This document shows, piece after piece, positions 33,291-45,814 of a DNA stretch of 64,000 bases (position 1 is the stretch's first letter; each line of letters begins with the position of its first letter). The notes beneath the pieces are model-generated. The model saw only the letters and a program-made list of their open reading frames with translations, was not told where the DNA came from and did not search any database. The DNA is from Sciurus carolinensis (taxonomy: Eukaryota; Chordata; Mammalia; Rodentia; Sciuridae), in assembly GCF_902686445.1 (NCBI RefSeq), contig NC_062217.1, forward strand, positions 172,541,098-172,605,097, in the 5' to 3' direction. The position numbers and the translations under genes are program-made.

Positions 33291-36200
33291 ATTGAGAAAA
33301 AAACATGGAAGAAGAAACATTGAAATACTAATAATCGTTGTTACACTGGGTGATGGAATTCTGGCTTCCTAATTTATTTCTTTTCTTTTTTTAATTTCTT
33401 TTCTTTTCTTAACCAATGGTATGTTCTTACTTAAATTAAAAAAAAAATGATAATCTTTTAAAAAGGAGACTATGTTTCTCACCAACAGTTTCTGAACTGT
33501 GTTTTGTGGTGCACTAGTGATTTTGGAGACATTAGGACACATCTCTGTGGACTGTGAGTCTGAACGAAGGCAAGAGCACAGGATTTCCCCACTCAGCTTC
33601 TATACCCAGCTCTTCACTCACGGGATTCTTTGTCTTGCTCAGTGAAGCAGGTATGGGAGCTGCTGCCTTGGATGGTGTCTAGGTGCCCAGTCGGCCTAGG
33701 CCAGCATCCCCAGAAAGCCAAGTCCTGCAAGACCACTGACACTTCTTGAAAGGGCTGGGCTTCGAGGTTCAATGTGTTTCCGCGGTGATTGTGCTTCCAA
33801 TCACCATGCCGAGCATTTTGGTGGGCATTGGCCCAGCTTATGGTTTCTTCATGTGTCGAGTGGGACAAGGAGTGAAGGTTAAACTAGGAGAGGTGTGCAT
33901 TTGCAGAGGCTCTTTCCAGCGTGGGCTCTCTGAGAGAGACGTGGGACAGAGTATGAGTGAGCAAGGCTTATTGGGAGGAGGCACCCTTGAGGGGGACCAA
34001 GGAGAGATTGGGCAGGGAACTGGGACTGAGAGGCCACATTGACCACTGTGTCACCTACCACAAAGAGAGCAAAGTCACCTGCCAGGGAGACCAATGCTGG
34101 GTGGAAATGCCCCACTGATAAGTGTCACCTCACTCTGTCATGCTCCGGGTCACCCTTGGAAGATTGATGGTAGCTACCATCTCTTTGCCCAGTGACTGGC
34201 TACATACCAGCCCCAGGAAGATTTGACCTTGGGTCAAATACTGAGGTGGACAGGCAGAGTGAACTGCTGGAGTTTCGCTGGCTCCTTCCTCAGTGGAGTG
34301 GGGAGACCATTCCTGAAGGGCATCTGAGAGGACCATCTCCATGTCCACCCCAAGTCCACTGTGTTTGGTTGCACCTGCTGAGAATTTTAAAATAAAGGCT
34401 TAGTGGAGGTGGGTGTGCTGCTTGGTTCGCTTGTTTTCTGTTCTGCTGGGCACAGGTGCCAGTTCCTGTCCTTGGTCACTCCCTGTTGCTCAAGTGTGCA
34501 TGCTCTCTTCTCCCTGACTTACTTAGAGGTGACTCCATGAGTGTGTGCAGTGCTGAGCCCCACGTCTGATGGGTTGTGAGCCGCAGTTATTACCGTCATC
34601 TGCTTTTGGCCAGTGAAAGGGGGGACACTTGGTCTGTAAATGGATCTGACTTGGACTCTGAATGCAGAGGACAAGAGCATCACAAGCCCAGTGGGCACTG
34701 GTCTCCCTTCTCAACCCCAGGGCGAGGGGCCGGGTGTGCGCATCCAGAAGTCTGTAAAGATCTGAAATATGGTGTCAGCTGATAGAACAGCTTTAAGGGG
34801 AGGAGTGTGCTGGGCCTTGGGTGATGACTGCCATTGATAACAGTGTGTTCACCCAGGCAGGGGTATTCTGGGGCCCTGGCTTGTGCCCAGGCATGGCGCT
34901 GGGCTACGGGATACCAAGATGGCGGTGCAGGGGAAGATCCAGATGTGAAAACAGTGGAGCACAATGGATGACAGACCTGTAGGGGGCCCATGGGGGAGGA
35001 GGGGAATCATCCTGCATGCCCCATTCAGCACCAAGACCCCAATCTGATCTCACTTGGGAGGGTGGTCTTTAAGTCATGGTCCCTGGCTTCAGTGAATTAG
35101 GCCTGACTTTTAACTCATCTCACCTAACTCACAGTGATTTTATGAGAATCAGTTGGGTAAAGGGCTCCTCAGGGGGAGCACGGATTCTAGAACATGTTTC
35201 TTACTTTATCTTAAACGGTCTGAGAATAACCTCTGACAGCCTGGGTTATTTTTTCAAACTTTAGAAGTCCAAAGACCAGACAAAAAATTAGTTTCATGAA
35301 AAAAGACAACCATATGAATTTTAACATCGTCCAGATTTTGGGCACACTTACTGTGGCAGCCCTTTACCTCCTGTCCACAGGGTTGGTGGGCACGTGGTGG
35401 GCACGGTAGTTGAGCATAGTTCCCAAGCTGCTCACTTTAGAAAACAGTTTACAAGGCAATTACCTGTCATGCCACTGGTTTCAGCCAGGAGTCCACGTGC
35501 CCAAGAAGGCTTGCTGTCCTCGAAGGCCGCAGAGTCTGAGACCTGACTCTGAATGAGGACAGGTACCCTTTGTTTCCTACTGCTCCTGCAGCTTGTGACC
35601 ATAACCTGAGCCCTTAAGTGCCCAATGGTCGAGGCACAGAGATGGGTGGTGATCCGCTACCTTTTTCCATCATTTGGAAGTTCGTGCCCTAATGGGCCAC
35701 TGGCTCACTGAGCAGTCGGTGCCAACACATGGGCACTGAGATGCTGCCTGGCCCTCGGAAGCACATAAAGGGACACTGGGCTGCTGTCCAGCCTTGGAGG
35801 CAGATTTCCAGGGAAACTGGAAAGGTGAGCAGGCCTGTGTCCTGAGAGGCAGGGCTGGCGTGAGGTGGGACCAGGACATGAGGAGGTGGGGCCGTGAAGG
35901 CAAGCGTGGGGCAGGTGAGCTGGGAAGGGTACGCTGGGCTCAGAGACTCACTGAGAAGCCTGGTCCTCAATCTGGAATCACTGAAGATGGTCCTCAGGGC
36001 AGTGGCAGGTCAGATTCGTATTTAGTAGGAGAATCTGCAGAGCAGGAGACCCAGGGGAAGTTAGTGCCTCAGATCAGACAAGGACAGTGGGTCTCTAAGA
36101 CAAGGTGGGTCAGGGGGATAGAGAGCCAGAGACCTAAAGTTCCTTGGTGACTGGGTGCAGTGAGGGGGTGGGGTCAGAGTCAATGTCAGCAGTTGATCCT

Positions 36201-36304
36201 GGGACAGGGGTCTCAGAGACGGGTGCCAAGTGTAGTGGGGACATGCCAGATTTAAGAAGTGAGGGGACTCCCAGGACAGCTGCCAGGGAGGTGGATGGAG
36301 AGGG
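33291..36304. other. Unassigned sequence with probable unrecognised repeats
   Basis: 33.3-33.5 kb is AT-rich. 33540-34400 has the even composition of an old retroelement and ends with AATAAAGG near 34390, but I cannot name it. Near 34888-34920 (CCAGGCATGGCGCTGGGCTA, GATACCAAGATGGC) the text resembles an antisense L2/MIR 3' end. 35780-36280 is G-rich. I see no gene. Confidence 0.4.
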
Positions 36305-36685
36305 TTGAACTCTTTCCCACCAAAATGTGGTGCATGTTCTGAGCCCTGGCCCTGTGACTGTGACCTGATTTGGAAACAGGGTTTTGCAGGTACAATAAGT
36401 TAAGATGAGGTCTTGCTGGCCCGAGGAGGGTCCTATCCCAGGGTCAAATGGGCCTCAGTCTGGTGAGTATGACTATGTAAGAAAGGAGAGGAGGATTTGG
36501 ACAGGGAGCGCAGAGGCAGAGTGTGGTGCTCCAGGCAGAAGCCCGATGCCGAGGACTGCCACAGCGACCCTAGCAAGGGGAGAAGCACCAGCCTTGCCAC
36601 ACCCACCTCTGACTTGGGGCTTCCAGAACTGTCTGTTCTGAGCCACCCAGTGAGTGGCAGTTTGTTATGGCAACCCAGGACAAGG
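36305..36685 (+). mobile_element. MLT1-like MaLR LTR, sense
   Basis: The order of words follows the old mammalian MLT1 LTR group: CTGTGACTGTGACCTGATTTGG, GGGTTTTGCAGGTACAA, AAGTTAAGATGAGGTC, GGGTCCTATCCCAGGGTC, then CTTCCAGAACTGTCTG, GAGCCACCCAGTGAGTGGCA and TTTGTTATGGCAACCC at the end. Only the LTR is present. It is highly diverged, so it is an ancient insertion. Confidence 0.65.
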
Positions 36686-38180
36686 AAGGGGTGGAGTGTG
36701 GACCGTAGGGGGCGAGCTGACTGAGCTGCAGATGAAGGTCCTGAGTCACCAGGGGAAAGGAGAAGAGACCTCAGAAACTGTCCTGGCGGGAGGCTGCACA
36801 GGCAGAGGAGGGCAAGGAACCAGCAATGGCCTCTATGTCTCTGAGAGGGTCCCCTCCCGGCTCCCTGCTCTGAAATCCGAGATTACCTGAAGCAAGAGGC
36901 GCTGCTCCATGGCAGCGCTGCTTGGGGCTCAACGTGGTGCAGGTCGCCTGGGGTCTCGCTGAGCTGCAGCCCGTGGGAGGGGCTGTCTCCTCAGGCTCCC
37001 ACTCCTCAGGCTGGGCTGTGCTGGAAGAGGCTTCAGGGAGCTGGAGACCAAGATGGGGCGACCAGGGAGGGATGGGCAGGCTGGTCCTGTCCCGAAGCCA
37101 ACAGGGTGGTACGGCAAGGAGATGGCCAGCACCAGTGTCCACAATCTGTGTACCAGGGAAGGCACTGGCAACTGGGCGAGGTGGGGCTGGGATGCAGGCG
37201 GAAGTGGCAGGACCCTCGTGCTTGATGAGCCCCAGGGTGGGAGCCAGGGCAGAAAGGAGGGTGAGGAGGAGGCTTCCCAGATACCTGGGAGAAAACTGAG
37301 GACTGGGGGTGGCCTCTGGGGAGTGAGGACCAAGGCCTTGGGGATGGAGTGGGGACTGAGAAGGTGGACTTGTTGGGGGCTGAGGGGGATGATGGGCTTC
37401 CTCTGCTCTGACAGAAGCGGGTGGGTCTGAGGGAAAAGATGAGGGACACGAACATCCCAGTGATAGTGGGATTGACGGTCTTCAAGATTCCCACTTCCGT
37501 CCTTCTCCCGCTTTCACCTGGTATCCGAAGGGGCAGGTGGAGGGGCTGGCAGAAGCTGGGATCCGCCTGACTCTGACTTGGGGAGACAGCCAAGGGCAGC
37601 CCATGGGATGGCTCAGTCCCTGCCCCTCCCTGGCCCTTGCCTGAACCCCGGACGTTGGCACTTGGCTTTGCTGTAGAGCAGACATTCCGGCCAGGTGCTG
37701 GGCAGGGGGACAGCAAGCTCCTGAGGGCCAGGTCTTGGCTCCCCTCTTGGGGAGCAGAATTTAACAGTGTCAGGAGGAAAGCGATGTGACTCTCCACGGG
37801 GTTGCGGATGCGGAGACGGTGGGGCTGGTGTGGGTGGGTGAGCAGCGAGGTTGGCCGAGGTTGGCTTAGGTCAAGAACGGTGCGTGTCTCCAGCTTTCGT
37901 AGCTGGCGAGCGTCGTCCAATCCGTCCAGGAGACCTGCCGGCAATCAGGGCAGTGCGGGTTCTGTCCAGACCACAAGCTACGAAAGCAGACGTGAGGCGC
38001 CCTTCCCTGCCCTGCCAAGACTGCGCCCTCCCGATGGGGAGGAGGCACGTGGAAGGCATGGCCACGATGCCTCCAATGCCCGTGCCCGACTGAAATCTGC
38101 TCGGTGCCAGAGTGGGGAGGCCGCCGTGGTGCCCTTCTCTGGGATGGCGCGCGCTCCGGTTGGAACTCTCTCGAATCATA
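36686..38180. other. G-rich unassigned sequence
   Basis: The + strand is G-rich with many GGGG runs near 37260-37400. This gives Pro/Ser-rich antisense frames of up to 303 codons (37033-37944, minus) that match no family. A CpG-containing stretch lies at 37850-38160. I do not call a gene. Confidence 0.45.
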
Positions 38181-38184
38181 ACTC

Positions 38185-38580
38185 CTCGACAGAAATGGCC
38201 CGGCTCCCAAACACATGGTTTATGGTCGGAATGGAAAAGCTCCCAAGCACTGTCAGAGACACCCTCCCTGCTCATAAAGACGCGTGGGTTCTTTCCCAGA
38301 AAAAATAAGACTGCTGCCATTTCCACCCCAAGCCATAAATGATTCAAATGTCAGGCTCGCCTGTGCCTTATGCCACCAGGACGTATTAACTTATCAAAGA
38401 AGCAGACGCATTATGGGCGGCTTGCCGTCCCCCCAACTCCATATTTATGTTAGAAATCTCGGGATATGCTACCTGTGCTCGCCTGCCACCTTCCTTTCCT
38501 CTGTGGAGATTTATATCTTAGCCAGGCAGCAGAAGAGGGACAAAGGAGTACATACAGTAATGTGACAGATTTATTTTGAT
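38185..38580. promoter_or_regulatory. Candidate enhancer with clustered HOX/CDX-type motifs
   Basis: Posterior-homeobox-type words recur: TTTATGG (38219-38225), CATAAA (38273-38278), CCATAAAT (38333-38340), ATTATGGG (38410-38417) and TTTATG (38444-38449). A CTTATCAAAG word (38390-38399) combines GATA-type and TCF/LEF-type sites. No repeat or frame accounts for the block. The motifs are seen; binding and enhancer activity are inferred. Confidence 0.35.
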
Positions 38581-41500
38581 TTGTTTTGTGCGTTGCGTGC
38601 CTCTCTGTGTCTGGGGTCTGCTGTTCTTTTCCTCACTTTCACCCCTTGCTGAACAGCAAGCTCGCTGCGCTCTTGGAGGGAGCAGGGCCATGCCATTGGG
38701 TGAATCCAGCGTCACCACTTCTTTTCATTTCTCCTGTGGGGTCGTCTTCTCTCACGCTGCCACGCGGCTCCTGGCAGCAGCATTTCTATAGGAGAAACTA
38801 CTCATTAAAAAAAAAAAAAAGTTCAGTGGCTGTTGTCTTTAAGAGTGCAGGAGTCATTGTTCCTGGTCCTGACGCGAGGACCTGCGGGGCCGGCTGCGGT
38901 GGGCAAGGGCACGCGGGGCCTGCTGGATAGGAGCCTGTGATGTGGAAAGATCGATCCGCGGGTCCAAGGGGACACTTAACCCTGTTGAAACTCTGCCAGA
39001 ACGGGAACCGGAGGAGAGGAGCAGTACCCGTGCAGAGAAGTGCTCTGGCGGCAGCAAGGCCGCTGACCCTGGCCGGGAGAGAGCACTTAAGGAAACCAGC
39101 GTGCAGGAGATAAGTGGGTGCTGGCCTGGCAGGTGCGGGTGTCAAGGCGCATCACTGCGACTCACTTCAAATGCTCCCGACAAACTAGCTGACAAGACCC
39201 TGGCCGTCTGCAGCCGCCTCGCAGAGTCACTTAGCGTGCCGCTCCCAGGAGGGCCAGTGCTGCCGTCACCTTAAGCAAAACAGGCTTGAAACAAAACCAA
39301 AGGTGCTTCCCAGGGTGTCTCTGAAAGCCACTGGAATTAGGGACAGACTCGGGGTTTCGCTTTCTGGTGAAACTGGTGTCCTGCTGCCAGGTGAGTGCGG
39401 CACGTTGCCTCTGAAGAGCGCAGTGCGCTGTGGAGGCCCTGCCTGCCGAGCTTGCGCCCATGGCCACTGAGAGCCCCAGGCGGGCGCTGGCCCAGCTGGC
39501 ACGTGGCAGCCGGATGTGCGGGAGTCACCCGGGCCTGGCCAGGGCAGAGGCTGAGCCATGAGCAGGTCACAACGCACCAGCCGGACAGGTTGAGGAGAGG
39601 GGACTCGGGAAGCCGCCGCTTTTCTCTTCTCCCGCACTGCAGCCTCGCCCGGTGGCAGAAGGTGCTGCCGTGCTCGACGCACGTGCTCTTCTGAGGGGGC
39701 CCTCACCACGCGGGCGAGCAAAATGATGTGAGATAGTAGGGGACTTGTACCTTGTAACAAACGAGGGGCTGAGCGCCGGCGGCCGGAGTGGGGCAGCGGC
39801 CGGAGGGGCAGGCAGTCGCTCTGGACAGGAGGAAGGACGTGTGCCCGGCCAGTTGCGGTGACATCAGCGTCCTCATGGATCCGGAGCTGCCTTATGACTG
39901 GTGTTCCCTCAGCTTGAATATTCCGTATGCTCAGCTCATTCAATGAAGAGAATTCCTAGAAAAATGGATCTCTACCCACGGCCCCCGGGAAGATGAGGAA
40001 GACCCTTTTCCCAGCGCTGCTCTGTCACTCCCTTCCGGGCAGTGACTGAGGGCCTGGCATGTCTCTGACTGTGGCCACTTCCCGGTTTCCCATGGATCAG
40101 AGGGGCAGGACCCCAGCTAAGGACAACAGGAGGGAAATGGGAAGCCTGGGTTCTGAAACGCCCTCGATCGCCTTGGGAACTGTCTTCACAATCTCTGAGA
40201 GACCGAGGTCTTGGAAATGTGCCCACCTGGCTCAAAACCGATGATTAAGAAAGAAAATTAAGTATTCTGTTGGTACCGGGGGACATCTGCTTGCACGTCC
40301 TGCTGGGGGCAGCAGCGGGGCAGAGGCTGCAGTGTGGTGTCCTGGGCTTCAAGGTGGTGGTCCAGTCCTGCCCTTCACAGACCCCGGAAGGGCCCTGCGG
40401 CCAGGCCGTTCCCTGGGCTCGGCAGCTCTGGGCATGGGTGGTTGGGGAGGCAGAACCTCTTGCCCTCCGTCCTCTGACCAGGAGGTTGGCAGGTGCCAGG
40501 TGGCCTTGGGAAGTCTGGCCTGGGCTGTCCTTGCTTTCCTGGCTGGGCACCCGCTGCCTGTGGAAGTTTGACACCCACAGAATGTGTGTGAAAGTGAAAC
40601 GGTCGTTATCATCGACCTTTCGGGAAGCTGTTTCATCTGCGATACTTTGATGAGCTTACATGCCAAAAGTGGCTGGAAGAAAATTAAACAAAACAGCAAG
40701 AGTAAAATTTCCAGCCCGAAAAACCTAAAATAATCAGAATCTGTTACTAACGTCAAAGACCTTTTCCAGGTAGATTTTGGTCGGGTGTCTTCTGCAGGGA
40801 GTGGTGTCGGTTTCTGCCTTCCCTCGTAAGGGAGGTGGGGGTCCTGGTGCGGGGGCAGGAGGAGGGGAGGTGGAGCTGGAGATGCCCTGGGAGAGGAGCT
40901 GGTGCCCACCAACACTGTGCTTCTCCTGCCTCCAGATTACCTGTCCACAGATCTCTTTTTATAAATTGTTACTTTTTAAGAAAAAATTCCGTTGATTTTC
41001 TGTTATCAAAGTTTATTCTCTGCTCTTCCTCTCTCCTTATTAATGTGTCCATTCCTCAAACAGAGGATTCCAGAGGTAACCGAAGACCCGGGGCAGGAAT
41101 CTGAGCACAAGCACCATGGGGCCCTTGGTGACGAGTCACGGCACAGCCCCTGTTCTCGGGTGTGGCCATACCCAGCTGGAGAGGCTGGACTGAATAGAGA
41201 CGGCTGTGGGTGGCGGGCACCTGCGTTCAGGCTGGTTCAGGATGGGGCCATCGTTTCTCCACCAGCTTCCAGGCAGGTGAAGCCAGGGGGTTGGCAGGTA
41301 TCAGGTTCGCCTGCCGGGCCGGGCCAGGCTGAGGAGCTGTGGGGTGAGGCACAGACTCTTCAGCTCGGCCCTCAAGTGTTGACGGGGGAGCTCCCCTGAC
41401 TGTGAGGTTGTAGTCTAGGGAACTTGCTATGGGGGCCTCTTGCTCTTGCTGACCCTCACCTCTCAGTGCTGCCTCCCAGCTCCTGCTGTGAGAGTCACCT

Positions 41501-41989
41501 CCGTGTTCTCCCCACTTCCATGAGCTTTGTTCAAGAGTGTCAGCCTCCCCTGTTCTGACGGCAAGTGCTTACAGAGTGCTTCCCACAGGCCAGGCCTGTT
41601 CCAAGAGGCCGACCCGTGAGCGCTCCCTGTGCAGTGTCCACGGGGAGCTGGCACCCTGTGATATACCACGCCAGCGCAGCTCCACCCTGGTGGCACTCCC
41701 AGGCCCTTGAAGGAGACCCCCAGCGAGCAGATTAATGGAACCATTGTCACAGGGTGCCTGAGACACACTGAGTCAAATATGGTGGCAGAACAATGGCCGA
41801 GGGGTTGAGTGGGGATGCCCAAGACAGAGGCATCTTGGCTCATGGATTCTGTTTTCTAGAGAAAGCTGGTTTGTGAGTCGTTGCATGGCTATGGGTGGGC
41901 GCTGGAGCACGGGGCTCACCATGTGCTATTTTGCAACCCCCTGTCAGGACCAGAACACCTTCCAAGGACAGGTGTGAACCCATGATTGA
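38581..41989. other. Unassigned sequence with CpG patches and an A-run
   Basis: A run of about 15 adenines lies at 38806-38820. CpG-containing patches occur near 38870-39060 and 39765-39815 (GCGCCGGCGGCCGGAG), but neither is long enough to call a CpG island by eye. An AT-rich stretch runs from 40660 to 41050. I see no gene or family of repeats. Confidence 0.45.
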
Positions 41990-42260
41990 GATTCCTCCAA
42001 AGCTGGAAGTGGAACCGCCATGTGAGCCAGCAAACCCGCCACTGGGTACCCATCCCAGGGAAACGGATCAGCGTGTGGAAGAGAGATGTGCTAGAGTGTT
42101 CCTTGCAGGGTTCACTGAGTGCTGTTCACGAAAGCCAGGACAAGGATCGATAGAGGGATAAAGAAACGTGGCACACACACATTGGACTATCGTTCAAACA
42201 TAAAAAAGAATGAAATTCTGTCATTTGCAGCAACATGGAGAAAACTGGAGGCCGTAATGT
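41990..42260 (+). mobile_element. L1 LINE 3' end, sense, left part (split by LTR)
   Basis: The sequence runs along an L1 3' end: GAACCGCCATGTGAGCCAGC, CATTGGACTATCGTTCAAAC, ATAAAAAAGAATGAAATTCT, GTCATTTGCAGCAACATGGA, then CTGGAGGCCGTAATGTTAAG. It stops at the LTR inserted at 42266 and resumes at 42675. Confidence 0.8.
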
Positions 42261-42265
42261 TAAGT

Positions 42266-42669
42266 TGCCTTAGTTGCTATTTTGCTGTTGTGACTATAGG
42301 AGCCGACCAGTCCAGAGCAACTGTGAGGAGGAAAAGTTAGAGGGCTCACGTGTCAGAGGTCTTAGTCCATAGAGGGCCGGCTCAGCTCCCCAGGGCTGGA
42401 GGTGAGGCTGAACATCATGGCGGGAGAGGGTGGTGGAGGGAAGCAGCTCACATCAACAGGAAGCAGAGAGAGACTCCACTCACCAGATACAAATATATAT
42501 ACCCCAAAGCCATGCCCCAATGCCCACCTCCTCCAGTCACCACTCAGTTAATCCCATCAGGGATCAATTCACTGATTATGTTATGACTCAAAACCCAGTC
42601 ATTCCTGCTCTGAACCTTCTTGCTTTGTCTCACACATGAGCTTTTGGGAGACACCTCACATCCAAACCC
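42266..42669 (-). mobile_element. Solo LTR, MaLR-type, antisense, nested in L1 (404 bp)
   Basis: Read on the minus strand, the LTR starts at GGGTTTGGATGTGAGGTGTC and continues with TCCCAAAAGCTCATGTGTG, both typical of a MaLR-type LTR common in sciurids. On the + strand it begins with TG at 42266. It is bounded by a perfect 5-bp target duplication, TAAGT at 42261-42265 and 42670-42674. The L1 text reads straight through once the insertion is removed. This proves that the LTR is younger than the L1. No retroviral genes remain. Confidence 0.88.
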
Positions 42670-42674
42670 TAAGT

Positions 42675-43085
42675 AAAATCAGTAAGGCACAAAAAGACAA
42701 ATGTCTCATGCTCTCACTCACCTGTGGAAGGTAAAAAGCTGGTCTCAAGAAAGTGGAAACAGAAAGAGTGGCTACCAGGCGTGGTGGAGTGGGAGGGAGG
42801 GTTGGGGGAGGGCCCTGGAGGGCATCGGGTGCAGCTGATGGAAGACAACTTCTGACGTTCCAGAGCTAGGCAGGAGGACTCTGGTAACAGTTGGTACTGA
42901 ATATTTCAAGAGACCAGTAGAGAAGATTTTGAAGGTTCCCAGAAATGATAAGTGTCTGAGGCAGTAGATGCGCCAGTTCCCAGGTCCGAGCATTACAATC
43001 ATGTACGTGTACTGAAATGCCACAAAGTGCCCATAAACGTGTACAACTGCCAGGTGCCAATTAAAAATGAAAACATATTTTAAGA
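42675..43085 (+). mobile_element. L1 LINE 3' end, sense, right part
   Basis: The L1 continues with AAATCAGTAAGGCACAAAAAG, TCATGCTCTCACTCACCTGT, GAAAGTGGAAACAGAAAGAGTGG, a G-rich stretch (42783-42815), and the terminal ACGTGTACAACTGCCAGGTG then CCAATTAAAAATGAAAAC. Divergence and 5' truncation make it inactive. Confidence 0.8.
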
Positions 43086-45814
43086 AAGAGGTGGTGATGT
43101 GTGGTAGTGGACCTATTCCAGAGCCTGCCGTAAGGAACGCTGTCGACGTGAACGATGGAGAGAGGGCTGCCGGCCTCCTAAGGCTGTTTGTGTGTGATAG
43201 AACATCTTTTGATTTACCTTGTCCCTGAAAACTCTCTTGAGTTATTGCATTCTTAGGTCAACTCTGTAAATCTGGGTCAGAGAATGTCTTATTTAAAGGA
43301 TAAGAATGGCCGTACAAAAAGCAGATAAATGCTCTGCCTCTACGGCTGGGATTGGACTCTGCAGGGCCCTTAATGAATGTTTTGAAGCTTGGTTATCATT
43401 CTTCCAGGTGATTCCTTTTCATCCTGTTCAACCCGAAGAATTCAGTCTGGAGCATTGAGCCCTACAGAGGGAAGAACGGGAAGGGCTGGAGACAGTTGAG
43501 TGGGCTGGGCGTGGAGGCAGGTCTTCCTTGCCCCAAACTTCCAGGCCCCAGGACTCACCCTTAAGGTCCAGGAACACAATGGTGGGAGGACCTTCCTTTT
43601 GCTCCATATTGCCAGGCCCTACCTCCCCCTTTCTGTGGGGACATGTTTGGACTTAAGGATGGGCAAAGGTCTGCTCTGCCATGAAATGGAAACTTGGACC
43701 CAAATTCCCAAGGCCCCATTGCCCTTTGACCTCAGGTTGGGAGGTGGCTACCACAGGAAGGTGTGCAGTTGGCTTTATACCAATGCTGAAGTGATCTTCC
43801 AGCCAGTAGGTCCTGAGGGCAGAGCGACTCTGCCATCGTGTGCCCGGCGGCCTGTGGGGTGCTACAGTCCAGGGGGCTGCCTGCCCCGTGTGACTTGAGG
43901 TCTGCTCTGCCCACCGGTCATTCCCTGGAGGATGGAAGGGGAGGCCCCACTACCTGGCGCAGGACGGAGAACAGGGACCCTCTGCCTGAGGGGTGGCCAG
44001 CTCCTGGACTGCCTGCTTTCATATTCCTGCACACAATTATTTCTAAAATGCGCCTGGGCCCCGCTGGACCCCGTCCCCCATCTGTGATCTGTTAGTAGAA
44101 GTGCTGGTGGCTCCTGCCTCAGAGGAGCTTCGACCGGCCAGCTGTAACTAGAAGGTAGGCAGATGCCTCCAGCCAGCCAGGCTCTGCACAGCCCAGCCTC
44201 GCGGCGTGGTCACACGGGGAAGGCTGGTTCGGTGGCACCTGGCGGGGTGGCCGCCAGCTCCCCACAGGCGTTGGTAGGCAGCAGGGCGCTCAGCAGCCAG
44301 GCGGCAGGGAGCAGGGCCCGTGGGCTCCCCAAATGCCCAGGCGGGTCACTCCCTTCCCGTGAAGGCTGGGCAGAGACAGAGACAGCTGCCTGTAAGTGTG
44401 AACCGTAGAGACCCCTTGTCTCTTTGGCCCCCACCTGCCCCCGCCCGACCTTGGAAGAGGCAGGATGGAGAGTCATGGTCATACCTGATCACTAAAGGGG
44501 CTCGAGCTTCCCCGGGACCATGGAAAGTCTACACCCTGGGGAGCTGTCAGCCAGCTGGAAGGCGCGGGAGGGCAGGTTGCCAAGGTGGACAGTGAGGCCT
44601 GCAGGCTCCGGCAGGCCAGGTGGCAGGGCGGGCAGTGTCATGGACTCATCTTGGGCCACACGTTTGTGGGTGTGTAGCTCAGTGGCAGGCCGCAGCTGAG
44701 AAATCTGCCTTTCCGATGGATTTCCCCTGTCCTGCACCCAGGGGGATGGAGCTGACACTGTGCCACAGGAAACAGTCTCTGCCGGGTCAATTGCTGGGGT
44801 CTCTGGGCAACAGCAGCCAGCAGAGCCCCTCACTGCGCTTCCACAGAGCAGAGCAAGGCCCCCTGACGGGAGCTGGGCCATCTGAAGGGTCTCTAGGCAG
44901 CACGTGCTCCTTCTCCAGACTGAGTCTGTCCCCTAGGGGAGCTGAGCCCACAGCAGATAAACCTGCCTAAGCTTGGGAGCCAGCGGGGCCACCGGGAGAG
45001 CGTTACAGGCTCCTGGTCACTGGAATAAGGGGAGTGGGAAAGACAGAGTGTCGCTCCGGGCGAAAGGAGCCCACCTGCCCTCAGGAGCCGTCTTTGCAGG
45101 GGGGCAGACACATGCAGTCAGGACAGGTGACCGAATGCAGCCTCGGTGTGAGGAGAGGCACCCAGGGCGGCCACATTCCCAGGCGGCTGTGCAGGTAGCT
45201 TTAAAAGCTTCGGTCTCCAATAATCACGGGATTAAAAGCAGTTTGGCCAGGCGTAAGGAAACTAAGCAGAGGCCATCACATTTGTCCCCGAGGGTGGCTG
45301 GAAGTGAAGGGTGTATTATGATCCGATCCAGCGCCAAGTCCCTTCACTGACCCAGTGGCAGGCTCGGGGTGACATGGGGATGATGGGTACGTTGAATTGG
45401 GACCCCAGTCGTCACCTCCCAGAACCAGCAGTGCCTGAGGTGAGGCTGCTGAGAACCAAGGATAGGTGCGGAGGCCATGGGGTGTTGTGGGTCCGTCATG
45501 ACCCACACCAGGGGCTCCGGAGTCCTGAGTGCCCGGGAGGGGAGGCCTCTGTCTCCTGGGAATTTATTGAGATTTACAATCCATTTCTGAAAAGAAATTT
45601 CTCAGCTGAGAATCACAAATTCATGGGCTCACCCAGCAGCTGCCAGACTTGGATGGCCATTGTTCTGACATTAAGAACAGGGAGGTACGACAGATCCTCT
45701 GTGGAGCCCCACATCCATTTCCAAGATGCCTGAAGAGCAAATGAAGCTGAAGGTTAAGGATTAATGTAAGAATTTAAATTCCAAAAGGAGCTAAAGAGAT
45801 TATAGCTGGGTCCC
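43086..45814. other. Unassigned non-coding sequence
   Basis: No gene or repeat was recognised. The phrase GTGTGTAGCTCAGTGGCAGG at 44670-44689 looks like an ID-element A box, but no B box or tail follows. The frames overlap on both strands and show no domain. Confidence 0.45.

Noticed and set aside
33025..33323. Frames rich in Phe-Leu-Pro-Ser repeats
   Set aside because: These are translations of the TTCC microsatellite.
37033..37944. 303-codon open frame on the minus strand
   Set aside because: It is Pro/Ser/Arg rich, arises from G-rich DNA on the other strand, has no recognisable domain, and overlapping frames of similar length exist on the opposite strand.
44670..44689. tRNA or ID-like A box (GTGTGTAGCTCAGTGGCAGG)
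   Set aside because: No B box, tail or target duplication follows, so neither a tRNA gene nor an ID element is supported.
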